NCBI RefSeq assembly: GCF_933775445.1
Contig: NW_026089532.1
Span: 186,001 to 250,000 of the forward strand
DNA: 64,000 nt
Direction: 5' to 3'
Source of the DNA: Argentina anserina
Lineage: Eukaryota; Streptophyta; Magnoliopsida; Rosales; Rosaceae
In this document: piece after piece, positions 39,434 to 48,929 of the stretch
How the letters are laid out: the number at the start of each line of letters is the position of its first letter
Numbering within the stretch: position 1 is the stretch's first letter
Program-made: the position numbers and the translations under genes
The notes under the pieces: generated by a model
The model's input: the letters and a program-made list of their open reading frames with translations, nothing else
What the model was told of the DNA's origin: nothing
Databases searched by the model: none

Positions 39434-40999
39434 TATCTTTACTATTCCAATTGCGTATCTTTACTATTCCAATTGTGTATCTTTTCATTGCTCGTTTGAG
39501 TATCTTTCTGTAAGGCTTTCTGATGCGAGTTTCTATTGAATTTGAGAGTTTTGCAAGTGTGGGAGTGTGTTTCTTTCAAACTGAGTATCTTTACATCGTT
39601 TGCGTATCTTTACTATTCCAATTGTGTATCTTTACATCGTTTGCGTATCTTTACTATTCCAATTGTGTATCTTTTCTTTTCTCCTTTGAGTATCTTTCTG
39701 TAAGGCTTCTGGTAAGAGTTTCTATTGTATTTGAGAGTCTTGCAAGTGTGGGAGTGTGATTCTTTCAAACTGAGTATCTTTACATAGTTTGCGTATCTTT
39801 ACTATTCCAATTGTGTATCTTTACATCGTTTGCGTATCTTTACTATTCCAATTGTGTATCTTTACATCGTTTCCGTATCTTTACTATTCCAATTGTGTAT
39901 CTTTACATCGTTTGCGTATCTTTACTATTCCAATTGTGTATCTTTTCATTTCTCGTTTGAGTATCTTTCTGTAAGGCTTCTGATGCGAGTTTCTATTGAA
40001 TTTGAGAGTTTTGCAAGTGTGGGAGTGTGTTTCTTTCAAACTGAGTGTATTTACATCGTTTCCGTATCTTTACTATTCCAATTGTGTATCTTTTCATTTC
40101 TCGTTTGAGTATCTTTCTGTAAGGCTTTCTGATGCGAGTTTCTATTGAATTTGAGAGTTTTGCAAGTGTGGGAGTGTGTTTCTTACAAACTGAGTGTATT
40201 TACATCGTTTGCGTATCTTTTCTATTCCAATTGTGTATCTTTACATCGTTTCCGTATCTTTACTATTCCAATTGTGTATCTTTACATCTTTGCGTATCTT
40301 TACTATTCCAATTGTGTATCTTTTCATTGCTCGTTTGAGTATCTTTCTGTAAGGCTTCTGATACGAGATTCTATTGAATTTGAGAGTTTTGCAAGTGTGG
40401 GAGTGTGTTTCTTTCAAACTGAGTGTATTTACATCGTTTGCGTATCTTTACTATTCCAATTGTGTATCTTTACATCTTTGCGTATCTTTACTATTCCAAT
40501 TGTGTATCTTTTCATTTCTCGTTTAAGTATCTTTCTGTAAGGCTTCTGATGCGAGTTTCTATTGTATTTGAGAGTTTTGCAATTGTGGGAGTGTGTTTCT
40601 TTCAAACTGATTATCTTTACATCGTTTGCGAATCTTTACTATTTCAATTGTGTATCTTTACATCGTTTGCGTATCTTTACTATTCCAATTGTGTATCTTT
40701 TCATTTCTCGTTTGAGTATCTTTCTGTAAGGCTTCTGATGCGAGTTTCTATTGTATTTGAGAGTTTTGCAAGTGTGCGAGTGTGTTTCTTTCAAACTGAG
40801 TATCTTTACATCGTTTACGTATCTTTACTATTCCAATTGTGTATCTTTACATCGTTTCCGTATCTTTACTATTCCAATTGTGTATCTTTACATCGTTTGC
40901 GTATCTTTAGTATTCCAATTGTGTATCTTTTCATTTCTCGTTTGAGTATCTTTCTGTAAGGCTTCTGATGCGAGTTTCTATTGAATTTGAGAGTTTTGC
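39434..40999 (+). repeat. Divergent satellite segment with unusual monomers
   Basis: This stretch has many changes rare elsewhere: a four-module monomer (modules at 39774-39937), CTGAGTGTATTTAC junctions, TTCTTACAAAC, ACATCTTTGCG (short module), GATACGAGATTC and GATGCGAGATTC heads, and GGTAAGAGTTTC near 39710. It marks the change from the homogenised core to the more variable flank of the retrotransposon. Confidence 0.8.
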
Positions 41000-43141
41000 A
41001 AGTGTGGGAGTGTGTTTCTTTCAAACTGAGTATCTTTACATCGTTTGCGTATCTTTACTATTCCAATTGTGTATCTTTACATCGTTTGCGTATCTTTACT
41101 ATTCCAATTGTGTATCTTTTCATTTCTCGTTTAAGTATCTTTCTGTAAGGCTTCTGATGCGAGTTTCTATTGTATTTGAGAGTTTTGCAATTGTGGGAGT
41201 GTGTTTCTTTCAAACTGATTATCTTTACATCGTTTGCGAATCTTTACTATTTCAATTGTGTATCTTTACATCGTTTGCGTATCTTTACTATTCCAATTGT
41301 GTATCTTTTCATTTCTCGTTTGAGTATCTTTCTGTAAGGCTTCTGATGCGAGTTTCTATTGTATTTGAGAGTTTTGCAAGTGTGCGAGTGTGTTTCTTTC
41401 AAACTGAGTATCTTTACATCGTTTGCGTATCTTTACTATTCCAATTGTGTATCTTTACATCGTTTGCGTATCTTTACTATTCCAATTGTGTATCTTTTCA
41501 TTTCTCGTTTTAGTATCTTTCTGTAAGGCTTCTGATGCGAGTTTCTATTGTATTTGAGAGTTTTGCAAGTGTGCGAGTGTGTTTCTTTCAAACTGAGTAT
41601 CTTTACATCGTTTGCGTATCTTTACTATTCCAATTGTGTATCTTTACATCGTTTGCGTATCTTTACTATTCTAATTGTGTATCTTTTCTTTTCTCGTTTG
41701 AGTATCTTTCTGTAAGGCTTCTGATGCGAGTTTCTATTGTATTTGATAGTCTTGCAAGTGTGGGAGTGTGTTTCTTTCAAACTGAGTATCTTTACATCGT
41801 TTGCGTATCTTTACTATTCCAATTGTGTATCTTTACATCGTTTCCGTATCTTTACTATTCCAATTGTGTATCTTTACATCGTTTGCGTATCTTTATTATT
41901 CCAATTGTGTATCTTTTCATTTCTCGTTTGAGTATCTTTCTATAAGGCTTCAGATGCGAGATTCTATTGTATTTGAGAGTTTTGCAAGTGTGGGTGTGTG
42001 TTTCTTTGAAACTGAGTGTATTTACATCGTTTGCGTATCTTTACTATTCCAATTGTGTATCTTTTCATTTCTCGTTTGAGTATCTTTCTGTAAGGCTTCT
42101 GATGCGAGTTTCTATTGTATTTGAGAGTTTTGCAAGTGTGGGAGTGTGTTTCTTTCAAACTGAGTATCTTTACATCGTTTGCGTATCTTTACTATTCCAA
42201 TTGTGTATCTTTACATCGTTTGCGTATCTTTACTATTCCAATTGTGTATCTTTTCATTTCTCGTTTAAGTATCTTTCTGTAAGGCTTCTGATGCGAGTTT
42301 CTATTGTATTTGAGAGTTTTGCAATTGTGGGAGTGTGTTTCTTTCAAACTGATTATCTTTACATCGTTTGCGAATCTTTACTATTTCAATTGTGTATCTT
42401 TACATCGTTTGCGTATCTTTACTATTCCAATTGTGTATCTTTTCATTTCTCGTTTGAGTATCTTTCTGTAAGGCTTCTGATGCGAGTTTCTATTGTATTT
42501 GAGAGTTTTGCAAGTGTGCGAGTGTGTTTCTTTCAAACTGAGTATCTTTACATCGTTTGCGTATCTTTACTATTCCAATTGTGTATCTTTACATCGTTTG
42601 CGTATCTTTACTATTCCAATTGTGTATCTTTTCATTTCTCGTTTTAGTATCTTTCTGTAAGGCTTCTGATGCGAGTTTCTATTGTATTTGAGAGTTTTGC
42701 AAGTGTGCGAGTGTGTTTCTTTCAAACTGAGTATCTTTACATCGTTTGCGTATCTTTACTATTCCAATTGTGTATCTTTACATCGTTTGCGTATCTTTAC
42801 TATTCTAATTGTGTATCTTTTCTTTTCTCGTTTGAGTATCTTTCTTTAAGGCTTCTGATGCGAGTTTCTATTGTATTTGATAGTCTTGCAAGTGTGGGAG
42901 TGTGTTTCTTTCAAACTGAGTATCTTTACATCGTTTGCGTATCTTTACTATTCCAATTGTGTATCTTTACATCGTTTCCGTATCTTTACTATTCCAATTG
43001 TGTATCTTTACATCGTTTGCGTATCTTTATTATTCCAATTGTGTATCTTTTCATTTCTCGTTTGAGTATCTTTCTATAAGGCTTCAGATGCGAGATTCTA
43101 TTGTATTTGAGAGTTTTGCAAGTGTGGGTGTGTGTTTCTTT
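41000..43141 (+). repeat. Tandem duplication of a 1134-bp 6-mer
   Basis: Segments of about 1.0 kb, 41000-42007 and 42134-43141, match at an offset of 1134 bp, which is 6 x 189. Shared tags are GCAATTGTGGGAG, CTGATTATC, GCGAATC, TATTTCAATTG, GTGTGCGAGTG, TCGTTTTAGTATC and TTTGATAGTCTTG. Copy 1 departs at about 42008 (TTTGAAACTGAGTGTA) where copy 2 reads TTTCAAACTGAGTATC. Only scattered single-base differences were seen. Confidence 0.85.
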
Positions 43142-44826
43142 CAAACTGAGTATCTTTACATCGTTTGCGTATCTTTACTATTCCAATTGTGTATCTTTAT
43201 ATCGTTTGCGTATCTTTACTATTCCAATTGTGTATCTTTTCTTTTCTCGTTTGAGTATCTTTCTGTAAGGCTTCTGATGAGAGTTTCTATTGTATTTGAG
43301 AGTCTTGCAAGTGTGGGAGTGTGTTTCTTTCAAACTGGGTATCTTTACATAGTTTGCGTATCTTTACTATTACAATTGTGTATCTTTACATCGTTTGCGT
43401 ATCTTTACTATTCCAATTGTGTATCTTTTCATTTCTCGTTTGGGTATCTTTCTGTAAGGCTTTCTGATGCGAGTTTCTATTGAATTTGAGAGTTTTGTAA
43501 GTGTGCGAGTGTGTTTTTCTTTCAAACTGATTATCTTTACATCGTTTGCGTATCTTTACTATTTCAATTGTGTATCTTTACATCGTTTGCGTATCTTTAC
43601 TATTCCAATTGTGTATCTTTTCATTTCTCGTTTGAGTATCTTTCTGTAAGGCTTCTGATGCGAGTTTCTATTGTATTTGAGAGTTTTGCACGTGTGGGAG
43701 TGTGCTTCTTTCAAACTGAGTATCTTTACATCGTTTGCGTATCTTTACTATTCCAATTGTTTATCTTTACATCGTTTGCGTATCTTTACTATTCCAATTG
43801 TGTATCTTTTCATTGCTCGTTTGAGTATCTTTCTGTAAGGCTTCTGATGCGAGATTCTATTGAATTTGAGAGTTTTGCAAGTATGGGAGTGTGTTTCTTT
43901 CAAACTGAGTGTATTTACATCGTTTGCGTATCTTTACTATTCCAATTGTGTATCTTTTCATTTCTCGTTTGAGTATCTTTCTGTAAGGCTTTCTGATGCG
44001 AGTTTCTATTGAATTTGAGAGTCATGCAAGTGTGGGAGTGCGTTTCTTACAAACTGAGTGTATTTACATCGTTTGCGTATCTTTACTATTCGAATTGTGT
44101 ATCTTTACATCGTTTCCGTATCTTTACTATTCCAATTGTGTATCTTTACATCGTTTGCGTATCTTTACTATTCCAATTGTGTATCTTTTCATTGCTCGTT
44201 TGAGTATCTTTCTGTAAGGCTTCTGATGCGAGATTCTATTGAATTTGAGAGTTTTGCAAGTGTGGGTGTGTGTTTCTTTCAAACTGAGTGTATTTACATC
44301 GTTTGCGTATCTTTACTATTCCAATTGTGTATCTTTTCATTTCTCGTTTGAGTATCTTTCTGTAAGGCTTCTGATGCGAGTTTCTATTGTATTTGAGAGT
44401 TTTGCAAGTGTGCGAGTGTGTTTCTTTCAAACTGAGTATCTTTACATCGTTTACGTATCTTTACTATTCCAATTGTGTATCTTTACATCGTTTCCGTATC
44501 TTTACTATTCCAATTGTGTATCTTTTCATTTCTCGTTTGAGTATCTTTCTGTAAGGATTCTGATGCGAGTTTCTATTGTATTTGAGAGTTTTGCAATTGT
44601 GGGAGCGTGTTTCTTTCAAACTGAGTATCTTTACATCGTTTGCGTATCTTTACTATTCCAATTGTGTATCTTTTCATTTCTCGTTTGAGTATCTTTCTGT
44701 AAGGCTTCTGATGCGAGTTTCTATTGTATTTGAGAGTTTTGCAAGTGTGGGAGTGTGTTTCTTTCAAACTGAGTATCTTTACATCGTTTGCGTATCTTTA
44801 CTATTCCAATTGTGTATCTTTACATC
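43142..44826 (+). repeat. Divergent satellite abutting the left end of the retrotransposon
   Basis: Monomers here carry many private changes, including GATGAGAGTTTC, CTGGGTATC, TTTTGTAAGTGTGCG, GTCATGCAAG and GTGTGCTTC. The penultimate monomer (from about 44559) has the pair GGATTCTG and GCAATTGTGGGAGCGTG, which reappears just right of the element from about 57663. Satellite homology stops at 44826, thirteen bases into the second 41-bp module. Confidence 0.85.
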
Positions 44827-45005
44827 CGTTCGATTTACAACCTACAACAATCATTCATTCACTCATAAAAAATAACAACCTAAGATAAAATTACTATTTG
44901 TTAGAACAAAGTAAGAAAAACATATAAAAATTTACAATATAAACAGTGAATTCGAAATTAAAAGATTGGGATCCATAATGATGGATCCCCGGCAACGGCG
45001 CCATT
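44825..45005 (-). mobile_element. Extra partial leader plus second primer-binding site beyond the 3' LTR
   Basis: This 181-bp segment lies outside the 3' LTR yet matches 55089-55269, the leader and primer-binding site inside the 5' LTR, at the same 10264-bp offset as the LTRs. Only one mismatch was seen (44830 T versus 55094 C). It contains a full copy of the tRNA-Asp primer-binding site (44984-45003). A normal integrated element has nothing of this kind after its 3' LTR. It is best read as the truncated start of a second internal region that shared this LTR. The junction with satellite at 44825-44826 has a 2-bp overlap (TC). Confidence 0.88.
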
Positions 45006-46050
45006 TGATCGATTCGATTACTCGAGATCAATATTAACCCTGTAAGTACGTTAGTAGTATAAAGCAAGAGGGTATCGTTCACAAACCGGGGATCCAACCA
45101 GGATAAAGAATCACAAACATTTAACAACGAATTCATAAGAGTTTAAAAGGTTTGATATAGGTTCGGATTGAGATATAAAAACAGAAAATAAAACCTAAAC
45201 TAATATATACATGTGATCAACTAACCAACACATAAACATCACCAAACAAATCGTCACAAGTAGCTTCAAAATCATAATCTCATCCTATGCAAACACCGAG
45301 CCTTAGCGGACAAGTATTGAGTGAACAAACAACAACCTAATGCCGAACTAGGTTACTTAGCGCATCCCTAACTCGAAACATGGCCTTGTAATCCTATCTT
45401 AGCGCTTAGAAATTACAAGATAACATGTCTTTCTCAATCTTACCACTTCATTGATTCATCTCTTATCTAATTACTTAGCGCATCTTAGATAACAAACGGA
45501 TCATGGTTAATTCCTAGTGATTACTAACAAGTCAAGCATGTCACTTACTTTAACAAGTTATCAAAAACACTTAAGAATCCTATATGCAAAACTAACTTAG
45601 CGCCTTGAATCACATATAGTTAACGCCCAAGAAAGAGAATCATTAAATCATTGAATTATAAACTCACGATATCTACATAGAAATCATAGACAACAAAATC
45701 AGAACTACTTTATAACATCTTGCAAAATCGTAAACTACATGAGAGTATTCCACAAATTCGGAACTAGCCAAAAACATAAACACAACATCACACAAAGAAT
45801 CCAAACCGAAAACATAAGTGTGAAGAAGTAACGAGTTACACTTTGTAAATCTCCTTAGCGGTATCAAAACAAGGCAGCACGGCTTCAACTTGAATGGCAA
45901 TCCGAGGCGTAGCGCTTTGGATCGAATGGAATGAAGGGAAGATGGTGTTTTCGCCTTGAATGGCTTTGAGGATGATGAGTAGTGTTTAAGGCAGAGCTTT
46001 GGCTAGTCTTGTGAGCAAGGTTGATGCTCTTTTTCTGTGGAATTGAGGTG

Positions 46051-46060
46051 CTATATATAG
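46051..46060 (-). promoter_or_regulatory. TATA-like box in 3' LTR
   Basis: CTATATATAG, the minus-strand reading of these bases, is the clearest TATA element in the LTR. It lies 1134 bp into the LTR from its 5' end, leaving about 1.0 kb for R-U5, a plausible position for an Athila promoter. In this copy it would direct transcription leftward into the flanking satellite. The transcription start has not been shown. Confidence 0.5.
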
Positions 46061-46185
46061 AGGAAGAAACCCAAGGGAGGATGGCCACAAAGTCCACAAA
46101 GTTGAAACCAAATTGGTTGAGGTTTCCTAGATTCGGCAGATCTGACCTTTGTCCCTTGTTGTGGCCATAACTTTCTCTAGAAAAT

Positions 46186-46830
46186 AGATATTGAGATGAT
46201 TCCAACTGGCAATTTCAACTAGACTTCCGTGGCTTTTCATCCATATATCATGCACTTTCTCAGTCATTCTGAGCTGTCCAGGGGAGCTCGTCAAAGTTGG
46301 ATGATCTGCAGTGCCAGAATTCTGATTTCTATAAGGATTGCATATCTTCTTCCTCCTTTAATGCTGATTTCTTTTGCACAAATTTCTTCCTTTGAATTAG
46401 GGAGGCAGCAAAAGTCTTATTTGTTGCAGCCATGTTTGATTTTTCTTACCTCTCCTCATTAAATTTGCTGCATGCCTTCTTTGACTTTCTTGCCTCTTGT
46501 CATTTAATTTGATGCATGCCTTCTTTGACATTCTTTGGTGCAGGGATTTATGGACATTCTGATAAATATTTGTGCTCTATATGCAGGAGGAACAAAGTCC
46601 CAAGTTTCCCTCATAGCCCTTGGATCAAAAGCAAATCAACGGCTGAGATAATTCCGCGGAGTTCACTGGACCTCCGAGCAATGATTCGGTCATATCGCCC
46701 TGTAGGAATAAGATATTGATTTGATTCCAAATCCTACATAAACTAGACTCACACAGCTTTTTGTCCATATAAGGTACGTCTTCTAACTCGATCGGAGCTA
46801 TCCAGGGGAGCCCGTCAAAGTTGGACTACG
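46186..46830 (-). repeat. Diverged internal direct repeat in LTR U3 region
   Basis: Bases 46186-46306 and 46711-46830 share AGATATTGA, TGATTCCAA, AACTAGACT, TCCATATA, CCAGGGGAGC and CGTCAAAGTTGGA in the same order at an offset of about 525 bp. The copies are clearly diverged, so the duplication predates this insertion. The same pair occurs in the 5' LTR (56450-56570 and 56975-57094). Lying upstream of the TATA box on the minus strand, it could be a duplicated regulatory segment; function is inference. Confidence 0.7.
46457..46544 (-). repeat. 44-bp tandem duplication in LTR
   Basis: Two adjacent 44-bp copies, 46457-46500 and 46501-46544, share GCATGCCTTCTTTGAC and CATT(A/T)AATTTG. They differ at a few bases. 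The same structure is in the 5' LTR at 56721-56808. Confidence 0.8.
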
Positions 46831-47193
46831 AATCTTGACAGCATTTTCATTCTTGCATTGATTGGGCTTTTAAGTGCAAATCTTCTTCTCCTTTTTCCTT
46901 GTGGAACTAGGAAGCTTTCCTTCTCAAATATGGATTGGTATTTCCTAATAAGAATAAGTACGTTAGAAACAAAGAAATACGAAAGCATGAATCCTACTCG
47001 AACAAGGAAACATATATCAACAAGCATTCTTAACACTTAGCACGATTTCATCATCAATTCACTTATAATTGATATAAGCTCTACCTAAACAATTATTCAT
47101 ACAAAAGAAACTAAAACATACTAAATAAGAGGTAACAAAGAGTAAGAATAGGGCATAAACGCATTAAGAACGTCACACTTTGTGCTCCTATCA

Positions 47194-47213
47194 ACAACCC
47201 CATACTTAAGCTT
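47194..47213 (-). other. Polypurine tract (plus-strand DNA primer)
   Basis: Immediately inside the 3' LTR the minus strand reads CTTAAGTATGGGGTTGT and then the LTR start TGATAGG. The G-rich core GGGGTTGT abuts the LTR exactly, as expected for the RNase H-resistant primer of plus-strand synthesis. This fixes the LTR boundary at 47193. Confidence 0.8.
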
Positions 47214-48929
47214 TGCTAGTCCCTTAGCAAACACTAGAAAAGGGAAACAAAACATAAAACAAAAATCAATACAACGAAACTAATGACTCAACTATAATGC
47301 CTTCAACATTTTGTCTCAGAGATCTTCAAACTCATAACATCAAGAATAATACTCAATCGAAATAGATAGAATGATTTGAATGGTTAATAAACATGTGATC
47401 TCGCAGAACAAGTAAGACAAGGCAGAAAACATAGGTGATATTAAGCTCGACATGTTCAAAACAAGTTCAAAATTCAACTCACAAGGGATATGCACTCAGA
47501 ATATTTTCTCTCAAGAACATGTCATATGCTTAAAAGCTTTTCACACATAAGAGTTATGAACACATAGTGAATTCGAACACCTCATGAAAGATACAAATCA
47601 TATGCACAAATGAACCCAAACCATATGCTTACTCATGAAACAAACTCCACAAATCAAGAGCTACTCATTTTAAGAATCATGCAGATCTTTATAAAAGGTA
47701 GGCTTAGGCTCGGTAAGGATATGATTTTTTTAGGTAAAAGGAATCACAAAGGTCATCCTCAAGACTTAGCAAAGCAAGAATCATTCACCTTATGTCGCCA
47801 TACTCCATAAAACAAGGGCCAATTTTCATCATGTTGAACCTATTCTTCACTCTAAACGTTGTGAAAATGGACAAAGGCTAAAGTACAACATTATTGAGCC
47901 TTCAACAAATACATCACAACTCCAAATTCACATCAAACATAGCTATGCTGTAACTTCTTTGTATATATATATTTTTTCTTTCAAGCCGTGTTCATGTATA
48001 TTTTTTTTTTCTTCTCACGGCATCTTTCTATTTTTTTCTTCATTCTTTTCACCTTTTTCTTAAGGCACAAATACATACATAGCATAACCCCACACTTGAA
48101 TCGAATCATCACTCCATATTAACACCAAGAAATCGGCTCTGCCAAGCTTTGAGAACAAGGTAGAGATATAACTATACTAAGCAAGGATATTAACATGTTG
48201 GTAATGAAAGAAAAGGTTTAATGTTGGCTCAAAGGGGTTCATACTAAGGTGTCCCAAGCAGGGCACAAATAAGGCATACGGCTTTTTGGTTTAAGTGGTG
48301 GAATCCCTAAAAAGATCCAACAATCATTTTCAAAATCAGAGTATATTATGATAAAAGTTTTGAAAGTTTCACAAAGTAAGTTCTAGCATTCTCTAGTTCA
48401 TTGCAATTCTATGGCATATGAATTGATCAAAATAGATGTAATGAGGTTATATAGCCAAGAAACGATAGATTAAACTCTCCAAAGAAAGGCACATATATGG
48501 CTCGAAACTCACAAAGGTTAGATGAATTCAAACAAGTTAGGAACATGCTCATTCTGTACCTAAGTTTCAAAATCCTCATCTGTTACATGTTCGTACAATC
48601 TCTACACATCGATTAACCATCAAATAGCAATTAAGTTCAATTCAATATTGTGATCATCTATCAACCATAAATTCAAAGATCAACTCATCATAGACAGTTA
48701 AAGGCATACCTAAGACTCAAGACAAAATCAAAACAAAAAAATCAAAGCAACAAATACACCGAATGATGTATACCCCACCCCACACTTAAAACTTACATTG
48801 CCCTCAATGTACAATATGATAAGCAATGAAAATTAAAAAGAGATAAGGGATAAGAAAATGCAAACACTAATTGATGGCTCCTTCATTGGCTTAAATTTAT
48901 AGTCCAAAGCCTAGACTATCTCCAGAATT
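47214..48929 (-). other. Non-coding post-pol region of the retrotransposon
   Basis: About 1.7 kb between the pol stop codon and the polypurine tract has no minus-strand open frame of 60 codons or more. Athila elements often carry an env-like frame here; none is seen. The region holds two further polypurine-tract-like motifs, at 48086-48100 and 48773-48790. It also has a purine-rich stretch on the minus strand (about 47971-48060), within which GCCGTG at 47985-47990 and CACGGC at 48016-48021 could pair around a 25-nt loop. A short plus-strand frame at 47610-47810 has no recognisable product. Confidence 0.8.
48773..48813 (-). other. Conserved post-pol motif of Athila-type elements (polypurine-tract-like)
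   Basis: Just downstream of pol the minus strand reads TTGAGGGCAATGTAAG and then TTTTAAGTGTGGGGTGGGG. A 'GAGGGCAATG ... AAGTGTGGGG' motif after pol is one I recall from plant Athila-type elements; that recollection is not checked here. Its G-rich end resembles the real polypurine tract, and a third related copy lies at 48086-48100. It may be an internal second-strand primer or an RNA signal. Confidence 0.55.

Larger units (their letters stand above)
1..44826 (+). repeat. Satellite DNA array, left block (148/189-bp modular monomers)
   Basis: This is an uninterrupted head-to-tail array of roughly 250 monomers in one orientation. A reference 148-bp monomer is 11180-11327. It has a 63-bp head (begins GATGCGAG, ends CAAACTGA) followed by blocks of 19, 22, 23 and 21 bp, each starting GTATCTT. 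Blocks 1+2 form a 41-bp module that occurs 1-4 times per monomer, giving 148-, 189-, 230- and about 271-bp units. An extra T just before the head (GGCTTTCTG instead of GGCTTCTG) makes 149/190-bp units. The array is AT-rich and has no recognisable telomere repeat or CENP-B box. It runs off the left edge of the window. Size and organisation fit a plant centromeric or pericentromeric satellite, but location on the chromosome is inference. Open frames in it are not credible genes. Confidence 0.97.
45006..47193 (-). mobile_element. 3' LTR of the Athila element (left in window)
   Basis: This 2188-bp LTR reads TGATAGGAGC... to ...ATCGATCA on the minus strand, so the ends form a TGAT/ATCA inverted repeat. 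The inner boundary (47193/47194) adjoins the polypurine tract. It matches the 5' LTR at an offset of 10264 without indels. Differences found by eye are 45047 T/C, 46688 G/A, 46697 G/T and 47025 C/G. It contains a TATA-like box at 46051-46060, a 44-bp tandem duplication at 46457-46544, and a diverged direct repeat (46186-46306 and 46711-46830). Small open frames inside it are not considered genes. Confidence 0.93.

Noticed and set aside
1..44826. Regular repeats with spacers, considered as a CRISPR array
   Set aside because: There are no unique spacers; whole 148/189-bp units repeat, and the retrotransposon shows this is plant DNA.
44894..47040. Small frames within the LTRs (60-106 codons), present in both copies
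   Set aside because: Their duplication is only a result of LTR identity. None has a recognisable domain, and they lie in LTR regulatory sequence.
47610..47810. A 66-codon plus-strand frame in the post-pol region
   Set aside because: It is antisense to the element, short and AT-rich, and has no recognisable motif.
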